From Desulfosporosinus orientis DSM 765 (GTDB lineage: Bacteria; Bacillota; Desulfitobacteriia; Desulfitobacteriales; Desulfitobacteriaceae), in NCBI RefSeq assembly GCF_000235605.1, contig NC_016584.1:3398001-3462000 (forward strand): a stretch of DNA of 64,000 nt. Direction: 5' to 3'. The position numbers and the translations under genes were made by a program. Each line of letters starts with the position of its first letter. Position 1 is the stretch's first letter. Shown here one piece after another: positions 9,407 to 17,388 of this stretch. The notes beneath the pieces were generated by a model. That model searched no databases and was not told the origin of the DNA. It was given only the letters and a program-made list of their open reading frames with translations.

Positions 9407-10393
9407 TTATACATTGATTCCTCGTTTCTTAGCCAAATCACGAAGAGTTGACAGTTCGTTCTCACTAAGGTTGTCCGGAAGAGTAATTAAAACTTCTACA
9501 TAGAGATCTCCTTGTTGAGAAGGTTTTTCCAAATTCGGCATACCTTTTCCTTTCAAACGGAATTTCTTGCCGCTTTGGGAAAGGGGCGGAATTTTTAAGA
9601 GGAACTCTCCGCCAAAGGTTCGAACACTGACTTCGCCGCCCAGAATCGCCCGATAAAAGTCGATAGAAACCTTCGTTTTTAAATTGTCGCCATCACGTTC
9701 AAATTGTGAATCCTGGGTTATGATTATCTTCAGATAAAGATTACCGGCTTTTCCGCCTGCAAATCCTGGATGCCCCTGACCCGCAAGCCGTACTTTTGAT
9801 CCAGTACGCACCCCTTTTGGAATTTTGGCTTCAATTTGCTTTTCACCTGTACGAATAACCCGGGTAGTCCCGCTATAAGCTTCTTGGAGAGTAATTTGTA
9901 CTTCTACTTCAATATCCTGACCTTGCTGAGTACGTCCTACATTCGATGCTCCTGCAAAGCCAGAGTTTTGCCCCGCAGCTCCCCCAAAAAGTGTTGAGAA
10001 AAAATCAGAAAATCCTTCTCCTCCAAAACTAAAGCCGCCCATTCCTCCTGAGCCACCAAAGATGTCCGCAAAATCTTCAGGAGACATGGTATAGGTATAA
10101 CTGCCTCCGCTGGGATTTGACTGCCATCGATCCCAATTATAGTTTCCACGGCCTCCACGAGCTTGCCATTGTTGATAATCCTGCCGCAGCTCATCGTATT
10201 TACGACGTTTTTCAGGATCACTTATCGCTTGATAAGCTTCAGTTGCTTCTTTAAATTTTTCTTCGGCCGTTTTATCACCTGGATTGGCGTCAGGATGATA
10301 TTTTTTGGCCAGCTTCTGATATGCTTTTTTTATAGTTTTATCATCAGCATCAGCTGAAACACCAAGAACAGCATAATAGTCTTTAAAATCCAT
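9407..10393 (-). CDS. DnaJ/CbpA-type Hsp40 co-chaperone
   Basis: 328-residue class II J-protein. The J domain (1-70) carries the HPD motif in [12 protein letters not shown] Gly/Phe-rich linker (about 110-150) precedes the C-terminal substrate-binding domains (about 165-320). There are no CxxCxGxG zinc-finger repeats, so it is CbpA-like and not the canonical DnaJ that usually accompanies grpE-dnaK. It should stimulate DnaK and deliver clients. ATG 10393 has AGGTGAG upstream. It is the first gene of an operon with clpB, a logical disaggregation pair, driven by the promoter at 10471-10499. Confidence 0.92.
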   Translation of the reverse strand: MDFKDYYAVLGVSADADDKTIKKAYQKLAKKYHPDANPGDKTAEEKFKEATEAYQAISDPEKRRKYDELRQDYQQWQARGGRGNYNWDRWQSNPSGGSYTYTMSPEDFADIFGGSGGMGGFSFGGEGFSDFFSTLFGGAAGQNSGFAGASNVGRTQQGQDIEVEVQITLQEAYSGTTRVIRTGEKQIEAKIPKGVRTGSKVRLAGQGHPGFAGGKAGNLYLKIIITQDSQFERDGDNLKTKVSIDFYRAILGGEVSVRTFGGEFLLKIPPLSQSGKKFRLKGKGMPNLEKPSQQGDLYVEVLITLPDNLSENELSTLRDLAKKRGINV

Positions 10394-10470
10394 ACTCTCA
10401 CCTCATATTCCTCATGCCTTTTAACATGTATCCTTTCTTGCATATAATACTATTTTTCCTTCATGACAAA

Positions 10471-10499
10471 ATTATAATCCTTTTTTTCCGGAAGGTCAA
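10471..10499 (-). promoter_or_regulatory. Sigma-A promoter of the dnaJ-like/clpB operon
   Basis: On the minus strand, -35 TTGACC (10494-10499) and -10 TATAAT (10471-10476) are separated by exactly 17 bases. This places the transcription start near 10464, about 70 bases before the dnaJ-like ATG. The -35 hexamer lies inside the CtsR-like box. Confidence 0.85.
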
Positions 10500-10544
10500 T
10501 ATTGGTCAGACTTTTTCTGACCAATATTGACCTTCCGGAAAAAA
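10482..10544. promoter_or_regulatory. Perfect 29-bp inverted repeat with two CtsR-like boxes
   Basis: The arms 10482-10510 and 10516-10544 are exact reverse complements around a 5-base loop. Each arm carries the heptad pair GGTCAAT-ATT-GGTCAGA (10494-10510 and the mirror copy 10516-10532). This matches the layout of the CtsR operator, a direct repeat of GGTCAAA-like heptads with a 3-base spacer, with a few mismatches. It overlaps the -35 of the dnaJ-like/clpB promoter, where a repressor would block polymerase. It is a poor terminator because A runs, not T runs, follow the 3' arm on either strand. CIRCE, the HrcA site, is absent. Confidence 0.7.
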
Positions 10545-10635
10545 CTATGCAAATTGCACTCTAAAGTTAGAACTCCGCCACAGAGACAAAGCCGAGTTGT
10601 CAAAATGCCTAAGTACTATGTATAGTGAAAAGTAA

Positions 10636-10682
10636 AAAAAGCATCCCATTCCACCTTGCTGCAAAATGGAATGAAACGCTTT
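10636..10682 (-). terminator. Interrupted hairpin terminator
   Basis: CATTCCA and TGGAATG form the inner stem, with AAAGC/GCTTT closing it outside a mismatch. A run of T follows on the minus strand. It lies just past the diacylglycerol kinase remnant and was probably its terminator. Confidence 0.55.
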
Positions 10683-10694
10683 GAGGTCGTTGAA

Positions 10695-11174
10695 TCAAAT
10701 TTGAGGACACCATAGACAAAGTCGACTGGGGTCTAGCTTGAAATGAATCGATCCTCGCCCTGGCTGTTCACCGTCAAGATCAAGGAGAACCGTCTCTTCC
10801 GAAGTGATTCTTATTGTCTTGCCGCGATACAAACTTACTCCCGGTATTTTTTGATGCGTACCTCGATAAATCTTCGGAATATGCCTCACAATCGTCCAAG
10901 CAGAAAAATTCCCCAAAATAACAACATCAAATAAACCATCATCAAGTTTAGCGTGGGGGGCAATCATCATACCTCCGCCAATGTACCTCTATTGGCTACC
11001 ATAACACTGTTTAAGCGGCCTTGACAAATTAAATTCCTATCAATTTCACATTTCATGAATTTATTATGGTAGTTCAGCTTGCGGATTAATCAACTGATGG
11101 TCTGAGAAGTAGCCATTAACCACTTCATTCATAGTCTCGTCTCCTCCAACAGATATTACGCACGTAACCGGCTT
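10695..11174 (-). pseudogene. Decayed diacylglycerol/lipid kinase (YegS/DagK family)
   Basis: Pieces of a lipid kinase in one direction. Near 11118-11150 the ATP-binding motif survives as GGDETMNEVVNG (family GGDGTxNE), followed by FSDHQLINPQAELP and then TAA at 11064-11066. After a gap, a frameshift near 10990 joins to GGGMMIAPHAKLDDGLFDV, and the C-terminal domain continues to a stop at 10695. Most of the central region is missing and the 5' side is closed by TAG near 11175. The largest open piece is 91 codons. The gene is clearly broken; a terminator still sits behind it. Confidence 0.8.
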
Positions 11175-11221
11175 CTAGGGTTTGCTATGAAAAATTCTTA
11201 TATCTTCTTCACCTCGGGATA

Positions 11222-12979
11222 TTAAGCTTCAATGACAGATCTAATTTTCGCAATCCGATTCATAACCTCATCTTTAACCTTTGTCAGACTATCCTTTGCT
11301 GCGGTCAAGTTGTCTGCCTTGACGGAAAAGTAAAATTTAATCTTAGGTTCTGTTCCGGACGGCCGCACCATCACAAATCCTCCACCGACAAAGGAATACC
11401 TTAATACATTTGAACGAGGAAGCTGAAGATCATAGGTCTCTCCAGTTGTCGAATCTTTTCTAACTCGACGCTCATAATCGTCAATTTTAGCAACAGGGAT
11501 TCCACTCAGCTGGGATATCTCTTCCTGTCGGAAAGAATCCATGATCAAAGCCATTTCTTCTTTCCCACGCTTGCCTGCAAGTACAAGAGATTCTTGATCA
11601 TCAAGATAGTAGCCAAATTTTTGATATATGTTCTCAAGCACATCAAAAAAATTAATCCCTTCAACCTCTTGATAATAAAGGGCTGCTTCCGCCAAGATGA
11701 CTGAAGCAATAATGGCATCTTTATCTCTTACAAAGTCTCCTGCTAAATAACCATAGCTTTCTTCAAAACCAAATTGAAAGGTTCCCCAGCCACCTTCTTC
11801 CATTTCCTTTTCTTTTTCAGCAATGAACTTAAATCCAGTCAGAACATTTTCAACACGAGCCTGGAAATAGTGGGCAACCTCATCGGCTAAATCCGTTGAG
11901 GCAACCGTTTTAATAATAGCAGCATTGTCAGGTAGAGCTCCTAAAGCCTTTTTCTGAGATAGCACATAATAAGTTAAGACAACACCAATTTGATTTCCCG
12001 TAAGCTGAACATAGTCACCTTGATGAGTACGTAAAGCTACACCTAAACGATCAGAGTCGGGATCCGTAGCTAAAAGAAGATCTGCATTCAGCTTTCTCCC
12101 ATACTGTTTGGCAAGCTCAAAGGTAGCAGGAATTTCCGGGTTAGGATAGGGTACGGTGGTAAAATCCGGATCAGGGTTCTCTTGTTCTCTCACAACGCTC
12201 ACGGAACTAAATCCAAGTTCTGATAATGCTCTGCGCACCAGGTGATTTCCTGCTCCATGGAGAGGTGTATAAACAATCTTGAGCTTTCCGCCTTTTAGGG
12301 CATCTAAATCAGGATGTAAGGCCAAACTTTTTACGCGGTTAAGATATGTACTATCAATTTCTTCGCCTATGATTTGTAATAATCCCTGTTGTTTAGCTTC
12401 AGTGATTGACATGGGCTCAATTCCCAGCCAATTTTCCCGGGCTTCAATACGTGCCAGAATTTGGTCAGCTTTTGTCGGAGGTACTTGCCCGCCATCCTCC
12501 CAATATACTTTATATCCATTGTAAGTTTTGGGATTATGACTTGCCGTTATTACGATACCTGCCAGAGCCTTTAACTGACGTACGGCAAAAGAAAGTTCCG
12601 GCGTAGGACGCAGGGCATCAAAGAGGTACACTTTTATCCCATTTTGAGCAAGTACCAATGCGGCTTCAAGAGCAAATTCCGGAGAATACCTACGAGAATC
12701 GTGAGCAATCACAACACCCTGCTCCATTCCTTCAGGCCCATGATCACAAACACATTCTGCCAACCCTTGGGTTACCTTGCGAATAACATATTTGTTCATT
12801 CGATTAGTGCCTGCACCAATAATTCCTCTTAAACCGCCGGTTCCGAATTCCAAGTCGGTATAAAAACGATCCTCAATTTCTTGCGGATCAGTGATTCCTC
12901 TTACCTCTAAACGCGTTTCTTCATCAAAATAGGGATTTTCAGACCATAAACGATAGCGATCTTCGATGTTCATTTTCAT
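11222..12979 (-). CDS. Phosphoglucomutase/phosphomannomutase (PgcA type)
   Basis: 585-residue alpha-D-phosphohexomutase interconverting hexose 1- and 6-phosphates for cell-wall and glycan precursors. The phosphoserine loop TASHNPKTYNGYK (about 145), the metal loop DPDSDRLGVA (about 305), the sugar-binding GFEESYG (about 405) and the phosphate-binding RPSGTEPKIKFY near the C-terminus are all intact. Length matches Bacillus PgcA. ATG 12979 follows AAGGAGG by 4 bases; the in-frame ATG at 12973 is 10 bases away and may be used instead. It is a single-gene unit upstream of the kinase remnant. Confidence 0.94.
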   Translation of the reverse strand: MKMNIEDRYRLWSENPYFDEETRLEVRGITDPQEIEDRFYTDLEFGTGGLRGIIGAGTNRMNKYVIRKVTQGLAECVCDHGPEGMEQGVVIAHDSRRYSPEFALEAALVLAQNGIKVYLFDALRPTPELSFAVRQLKALAGIVITASHNPKTYNGYKVYWEDGGQVPPTKADQILARIEARENWLGIEPMSITEAKQQGLLQIIGEEIDSTYLNRVKSLALHPDLDALKGGKLKIVYTPLHGAGNHLVRRALSELGFSSVSVVREQENPDPDFTTVPYPNPEIPATFELAKQYGRKLNADLLLATDPDSDRLGVALRTHQGDYVQLTGNQIGVVLTYYVLSQKKALGALPDNAAIIKTVASTDLADEVAHYFQARVENVLTGFKFIAEKEKEMEEGGWGTFQFGFEESYGYLAGDFVRDKDAIIASVILAEAALYYQEVEGINFFDVLENIYQKFGYYLDDQESLVLAGKRGKEEMALIMDSFRQEEISQLSGIPVAKIDDYERRVRKDSTTGETYDLQLPRSNVLRYSFVGGGFVMVRPSGTEPKIKFYFSVKADNLTAAKDSLTKVKDEVMNRIAKIRSVIEA

Positions 12980-13016
12980 TAATCCTCCTTGAAAAACATT
13001 GAATTTGACTTAAAGA

Positions 13017-13036
13017 CCCTCACACTGATGTGAGGG
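13017..13036 (-). terminator. Short hairpin downstream of the flavoprotein gene
   Basis: 8-base arms CCCTCACA/TGTGAGGG with a 4-base loop, about 90 bp after the flavoprotein stop. Only a short T run follows, so termination is uncertain. Confidence 0.4.
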
Positions 13037-13126
13037 CGAATGGATAATCTTCCCTTTTAAATGAGTATAACATATTTCAGACAATTTAGATACGGGTCTC
13101 CCTGCTCTCAATTTTGAACTCCCTTG

Positions 13127-13720
13127 TTATCTACGTTCCATTAAGAGAGTCTCGGTTTTCCTGCGGACTTCAGCAAAGAAATCAGGGTAATCGGCGATTT
13201 CTCCGGCTTTATCCACTCCATTGTATAAACAGGTCTGAGAATATTCGATATCCAACATCGTAAATAAAGTCTTAATGGAACGTTCCGCACACTCGAATAC
13301 ATAGGGGAATTTGGTGCCAGCCGTTGAGATGAACATCCCTGCCCGCTTCTCCCCAGACGGATTGACTATTGATTGTTGATGAAGATATTTACGAGCCCAA
13401 AAGGGCTGCATTCTATCGATCATGATTTTAGCCTGAGCATTGACACCCATAAAATATATAGGTGCCGCAATTATTAGACGATCAAGAACTATTAATTTAT
13501 CTTGAAGTATGGCAATATCATCGTTAATAACGCAAACTCCTTTAGCTGAACAAGCACCGCATCCCCGGCATGGGCTCATATTTAATTCAGACAGGTACAC
13601 TACCTCAGTGTGATGTCCTTCTTCTTGAGCAGCATTTATACTCTCTAATAACAAATTTGTAGTGTTGCCCTTACGCCTTGGACTGCAGGCTATACCAAGT
13701 ACACTAAGTGCCAATTGCAT
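13127..13720 (-). CDS. Iron-sulfur flavoprotein (NADPH-dependent FMN reductase fold)
   Basis: 197-residue flavodoxin-like protein. The N-terminal beta-loop GIACSPRRKGNT binds the FMN phosphate. The compact cysteine motif CRGCGACSAKGVC (Cx2Cx2Cx5C, about residue 50) is the mark of the Isf family, where it holds a [4Fe-4S] cluster. The central APIYFMGVNAQAK belongs to the same family. It is likely a cytoplasmic electron-transfer protein in anaerobic redox metabolism; partner unknown. ATG 13720 has GGAG nearby. It stands as a single gene with its own hairpins on both sides. Confidence 0.85.
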   Translation of the reverse strand: MQLALSVLGIACSPRRKGNTTNLLLESINAAQEEGHHTEVVYLSELNMSPCRGCGACSAKGVCVINDDIAILQDKLIVLDRLIIAAPIYFMGVNAQAKIMIDRMQPFWARKYLHQQSIVNPSGEKRAGMFISTAGTKFPYVFECAERSIKTLFTMLDIEYSQTCLYNGVDKAGEIADYPDFFAEVRRKTETLLMERR

Positions 13721-13766
13721 ATCACTCCATTCTTATTTGTATTAAAATAATCTTTAGTTTAAAAAC

Positions 13767-13819
13767 TTCAAATCTAAAAGCGAGGTTCTTGAGTTAAGAA
13801 TCTCGCTTTTAGATTTGAA
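13767..13819 (-). terminator. Long hairpin, probable terminator
   Basis: Outer arms of 18 bases (13767-13784 and 13802-13819) are perfect, and an inner 5-bp stem TTCTT/AAGAA continues after one G-T pair. On the minus strand a GTTTTT run follows. It probably ends transcripts from the small ORF and acetyltransferase. Confidence 0.65.
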
Positions 13820-13893
13820 ATCTTTCGCATGAGTATGGGCTAATCAGGTTACACTTTAGAATTAGAACACAGAGCAAACTATCGCTCCCTTTC

Positions 13894-13998
13894 TTAGATT
13901 CTTCTTATACTTCTTGGACTTGAGGGAACAGACTTAAGAGATTCCAGTCCTATAGATTCTAAAATTGCATTTATCAATACTATTTCTCTTTGAGTCAT
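13894..13998 (-). CDS. 34-residue small protein, unknown
   Basis: Short frame with a strong ribosome binding site (GAAGGAGGAG, 4 bases before ATG 13998) and a TAA at 13894-13896. The N-terminal half reads as an amphipathic helix (REIVLINAILESIGLESL) and the tail is Ser/Pro/Arg rich. It is followed by the 13767-13819 hairpin, so gene plus terminator form a neat unit. I do not recognise a family. The strong site is the main argument that it is real. It could instead be the leader of an unseen regulatory element. Confidence 0.45.
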   Translation of the reverse strand: MTQREIVLINAILESIGLESLKSVPSSPRSIRRI

Positions 13999-14073
13999 TG
14001 AACTCCTCCTTCAAAATTTCTGAATGACATCAAATGAATCGGACTTTAATAGTTTATGTATCTACTCGAAAGA

Positions 14074-14904
14074 TTATGACAGTTCAATGCACATTTCAAT
14101 TTGTTTAGCACTCGGGATAATTCCGTAATTAAGTAAAAATGAAAAAACCCAATCATTGGGCTGATTCGTAAGTATCAACGACTTCCCACCCCTTCGCAGC
14201 ATAGTTGGAATCAGCTCTTCCGCTCCTGTCAGGTTCACGCTCCATAAATCCAGTAAGGGGCCGCTTTTGTCACCTGCAAATAAGGCGCCTGCTGTTCCCG
14301 CCTGATTGATTAATGCCCATAGATTAGAGTAACGTTTAAGATAGTTCTCTCTGCGCTGCCAAGCCGGTTTGAAAGAAGTAGTTTTACGGATTTTGAAGTA
14401 CTCTTCAGGAGATGTCTGCTTAAGGGGATGCGCTGTTAAACGTTGTCTATCATATATCGTTCTAGTGGTGGCCCGATAGACATTTAGCTGCCGCATACTT
14501 TTAAAACCAACTGTTTGATAAATATTGCGTGCAGGATTCTGTTCCAGAACTTCAAGAAAAATCCTTTGCAGACGCATATAATTGGCAAGATTCAGTTGAG
14601 ATTTTATAAGCAAGGTAAAAAGACCATAACGACGGTATTCCGGATCGATGCAAGCTCCTGCGATCCAGCCATCCTTTTCCTCAACTGCTAATAAGGCAAA
14701 ACCAACAACACGCCGTTTATCTAAAATAGCCAGAGAATGCTGCAAAGAGACCTGACTTAAATCAAGCCAAACTTTCATATGATCTTTTGAATATGACATA
14801 TCATAATAATACCCGCGCCAACAACGATTCCACATTTCTGTGATATCCTGTAAATCACAATTTTCAAGTGTTTCCATACGAGCATCTTTAAGATTTATCT
14901 CCAA
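14074..14904 (-). CDS. GNAT-family N-acetyltransferase
   Basis: 276-residue protein with an N-terminal GNAT domain. Core beta4-alpha3 features are LAVEEKDGWIAGACIDPEYR followed by the acetyl-CoA loop RYGLFTLLIK (about 85-105), and GNAT-like FLEVLEQNPARNIYQTVGF follows. The C-terminal 120 residues look like a second, degenerate GNAT-like half. The substrate cannot be inferred. The start appears to be TTG 14904; the next ATG (14877) has no ribosome binding site. It is transcribed alone, divergent from the M18 aminopeptidase. Confidence 0.8.
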   Translation of the reverse strand: MEINLKDARMETLENCDLQDITEMWNRCWRGYYYDMSYSKDHMKVWLDLSQVSLQHSLAILDKRRVVGFALLAVEEKDGWIAGACIDPEYRRYGLFTLLIKSQLNLANYMRLQRIFLEVLEQNPARNIYQTVGFKSMRQLNVYRATTRTIYDRQRLTAHPLKQTSPEEYFKIRKTTSFKPAWQRRENYLKRYSNLWALINQAGTAGALFAGDKSGPLLDLWSVNLTGAEELIPTMLRRGGKSLILTNQPNDWVFSFLLNYGIIPSAKQIEMCIELS

Positions 14905-15108
14905 ATCAATCCCACAATTCTATTTTAAATCTACATTTAATTTTTATCACTTTTCGATAATACAGCACTTATATCCTTTAATTTCAAAAAAATTTTTAGA
15001 AGGAAAAAAAGTTTTATTGGCGAAAGTGTTAACTTTAATCAGCCATGTTTCCCTTATATCTTGGCCTTGATAGCCAAAGTTATATATAAATGAAAGGTGG
15101 GCCTAAAA

Positions 15109-16431
15109 TTGTCTTCAATGTATTTAAATGAAACTGAAAAAGCATTTGCTCAAGAACTACTAGATTTTATTCATGAAAGCCCCTCATCCTTTCATGCTGT
15201 TGAAAGCATAAAGAAGATTCTTGTCCCCCAAGGATTTCAAGAGTTATCTTTTGCTGAAAAATGGAACTTGACCAAGGAGGGGAAATATTTTGTCACTCAC
15301 AATAATTCTGCTTTAATTGCCTTTGTGATCGGCAAGGGTGAACCTAAGCAACACGGATTTCGCATCATCGCAGCCCATACGGACAGTCCGAGCTTTCGGA
15401 TTAAAACCTTACCGGAGATATCCGTCGAAAGTCATTATTTGAAATTAAATTTAGAAACCTATGGAGGTCCTATTCTTAATACCTGGCTGGACCGTCCGCT
15501 CTCCATAGCGGGCCAAATCATTCTTCGTGGAAAGTCTCATTTTCAGCCTCAAAAAAAACTCATTAATACCGATCAACCCTTGCTGGTGATCCCAAACCTT
15601 GCCATACATATGAACCGCAAAATTAATGAAGGCATGGAACTAAATCGACAAAAGGATATGTTGCCGTTATTAGCTCAGATTACTGAAGATTTGCAAAGTA
15701 AAGGTGCAATCACTCATTTCCTTGCGAAAGAACTGGAATGTTTACCTGATGATATTCTTGATTTTGATTTGTTTCTCTATGAATCTGATAAAGGGTGCTT
15801 TGTAGGACTGCAGCAGGAGTTTATCTCCAGCCCTCGTCTAGATGATTTAGCCATGATTCATGCTGGAACTTACTCTATTGCCAAAGCTAAACCATCGTTA
15901 ACAACCCAGATCCTCGCTTGCTTTGATCATGAAGAATGCGGCAGCACTTCAAAGCAAGGTGCCGCCTCACCTCTTCTCTCTAATGTTCTTGAAAGAATAC
16001 TGCTGGCACAAGCTAAAGACCGGGAAGACTATTTTCGAGCCTTAGATCATTCCTTTCTAATTTCAGCCGACATGGCTCATGCTCTGCACCCTAACTCAAC
16101 TGAAAAACATGATCCTATTCATCATCCCATCCTGAATGGCGGCCCAGTGATTAAAATTAACGCTAACCAGAGTTACACTACAGATGCAGAATCTGCTGCT
16201 GTTTTTAAATCTCTTTGTCAGTCAGTGAATGTTCCTGTTCAAACATTTTTTAACCGTTCCGATGAACGAGGCGGTTCCACAATTGGGCCAATCAGCAGTC
16301 AGCATCTGCCAATTCGTTCTGTTGACATTGGTAACCCCATCCTGGCTATGCATTCAGTGAGGGAACTAGGAGGTGTCAAAGACCACCTGGCCGTAACAAA
16401 GGTATTTAATGCGTTCTATGAAGAGGCATAA
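15109..16431 (+). CDS. M18-family aminopeptidase
   Basis: 440-residue zinc exopeptidase of the aspartyl-aminopeptidase family. Metal ligands and catalytic motifs are visible: IIAAHTDSPSFRIK (first His/Asp, about 85-100), NTWLDRPLS, the DHEECGSTSKQGA acidic motif (about 275) and SADMAHALHPN (about 320), with the C-terminal His near MHSVRELGG. It should remove N-terminal residues from cytoplasmic peptides. I start at TTG 15109 because AAAGGTGGG is 7-8 bases upstream; the GTG at 15097 lies inside that site, and ATG 15118 is possible. Monocistronic. Confidence 0.9.
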   Translation: MSSMYLNETEKAFAQELLDFIHESPSSFHAVESIKKILVPQGFQELSFAEKWNLTKEGKYFVTHNNSALIAFVIGKGEPKQHGFRIIAAHTDSPSFRIKTLPEISVESHYLKLNLETYGGPILNTWLDRPLSIAGQIILRGKSHFQPQKKLINTDQPLLVIPNLAIHMNRKINEGMELNRQKDMLPLLAQITEDLQSKGAITHFLAKELECLPDDILDFDLFLYESDKGCFVGLQQEFISSPRLDDLAMIHAGTYSIAKAKPSLTTQILACFDHEECGSTSKQGAASPLLSNVLERILLAQAKDREDYFRALDHSFLISADMAHALHPNSTEKHDPIHHPILNGGPVIKINANQSYTTDAESAAVFKSLCQSVNVPVQTFFNRSDERGGSTIGPISSQHLPIRSVDIGNPILAMHSVRELGGVKDHLAVTKVFNAFYEEA

Positions 16432-16519
16432 AGACTGCTCTTCTCATGCAATATAAGTATAGTTTTTATCATCTAAGATAACTAGATGATAAAAGTACTA
16501 TTATGGGTAGCTCCTTTGT

Positions 16520-16762
16520 CTATAATTCAATCATTGATAAAACACATTTTCGGATAAATTCAGGAGCATATTTATTATGTACAGCCACAACCTGATCAGT
16601 TGCTGGATTAATTGGTAGAAAAACTGCAACAATGTCGTCAAAATTATAGATCTTCTCTCCACTGGATTGGCATACTAAATAGCCGTTCTGATTAAATATC
16701 TCTTCAAGATTTTGCATTCCAATAATTCTTTTAGGAATAGTATTAATCTCATAATTTTTCAT
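16520..16762 (-). CDS. Hypothetical 80-residue protein
   Basis: Small soluble protein with no motif I recognise. It has alternating hydrophobic strands (KRIIGMQNLEEIF, IVAVFLPINP, QVVAVHNKYAPEFIRKCV) that suggest a compact alpha/beta fold. I choose ATG 16762 because GGGGATGATG is 9 bases away; upstream in-frame ATG codons lie within the ribosome binding site. It stands alone between the convergent aminopeptidase and the divergent zinc-ribbon gene. Single-gene status and short length limit confidence. Confidence 0.5.
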   Translation of the reverse strand: MKNYEINTIPKRIIGMQNLEEIFNQNGYLVCQSSGEKIYNFDDIVAVFLPINPATDQVVAVHNKYAPEFIRKCVLSMIEL

Positions 16763-16873
16763 AGTCATCATCCCCAGTCTTTCAGGCTCCAAAAATGTCT
16801 TTAAACTTATTGTTATGCAAATACACCGAAGTTATGATGGAGATTTGCCAGAAACTCGCCACTTATGGAAGCA

Positions 16874-16902
16874 TTGACTAATTTTTGACAGTTCGATATA
16901 AT
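16874..16902 (+). promoter_or_regulatory. Sigma-A promoter of the zinc-ribbon gene
   Basis: -35 TTGACT (16874-16879) and -10 TATAAT (16897-16902) with a 17-base spacer. The start near 16909 leaves a leader of about 115 bases. The leader holds a TGGGAAG/CTTCCCA hairpin (16967-16988), 22 bases before the CGGAGG site. Confidence 0.75.
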
Positions 16903-17023
16903 TAAGTTGCTCGAAGTACTTGAGGAATTTAGAAAGTCAAACAACCTTCTCGATTGCCTAAGGCTGTGGGAAGATTCTGAACTTCCCATGTCGCGGGTAA
17001 ATTTAAATTTCGGAGGTTTTTTA

Positions 17024-17320
17024 ATGTTTAGTGACAAGATCTTAGTTTGTAAAGAATGTGGCCGTGAATTCGAATTTACAGCATCTGAACAAGAATTCTA
17101 TGCAGAAAAAGGGTTTACAAATGAACCTGGCCGCTGCCCAGAATGCCGTGCTGCTAGAAAAAATAGAAATAACGGCGGTTTTTCGCGCCAACCCCGTGAA
17201 ATGTTTCCTGCAGTTTGTGCAACTTGCGGAAAAGAAACTACCGTTCCATTCCAACCTTCCGGTGATCGACCGGTCTATTGCAGGGATTGCTTTCAACCTC
17301 GTTCACGCAACAACTGGTAA
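17024..17320 (+). CDS. Double zinc-ribbon protein
   Basis: 98-residue protein with two CxxC...CxxC zinc ribbons. The first spans CKECG and CPECR (about 9-41), with the typical FTASEQEFYAEKGFTNEPGR between them. The second spans CATCG and CRDC (about 64-87) with TTVPFQPSGDRPVYC. This is a conserved small-protein family of unknown role; zinc or nucleic-acid binding is inferred from the ribbons. ATG 17024 follows CGGAGG. It has its own promoter and terminator, so it is a complete one-gene unit. Confidence 0.85.
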   Translation: MFSDKILVCKECGREFEFTASEQEFYAEKGFTNEPGRCPECRAARKNRNNGGFSRQPREMFPAVCATCGKETTVPFQPSGDRPVYCRDCFQPRSRNNW

Positions 17321-17346
17321 TACAGTCTTCTTTCTGACTTGAATAG

Positions 17347-17380
17347 AAAACCCTTCCTATAAATTTAGGAAGGGTTTTTC
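17347..17380 (+). terminator. Terminator between converging genes
   Basis: 13-base arms with core ACCCTTCCTA/TAGGAAGGGT and a T run in the plus direction. It also serves the nitrilase-type gene arriving from the other side (A run upstream). Confidence 0.8.
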
Positions 17381-17388
17381 TGTGTTCA

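Noticed and set aside
10482-10544. The 29-bp palindrome as a transcription terminator
   Set aside because: No T run follows the 3' arm on either strand, and it lies upstream of and inside a consensus promoter.
10394-10560. CIRCE (HrcA) element upstream of the dnaJ-like gene
   Set aside because: I looked for TTAGCACTC-N9-GAGTGCTAA and found none; the palindrome present has CtsR-like spacing instead.
16907-17023. In-frame upstream extension of the zinc-ribbon gene from TTG 16907
   Set aside because: The extension would start at the transcription start itself with no ribosome binding site, whereas ATG 17024 has CGGAGG at good spacing and matches family length.
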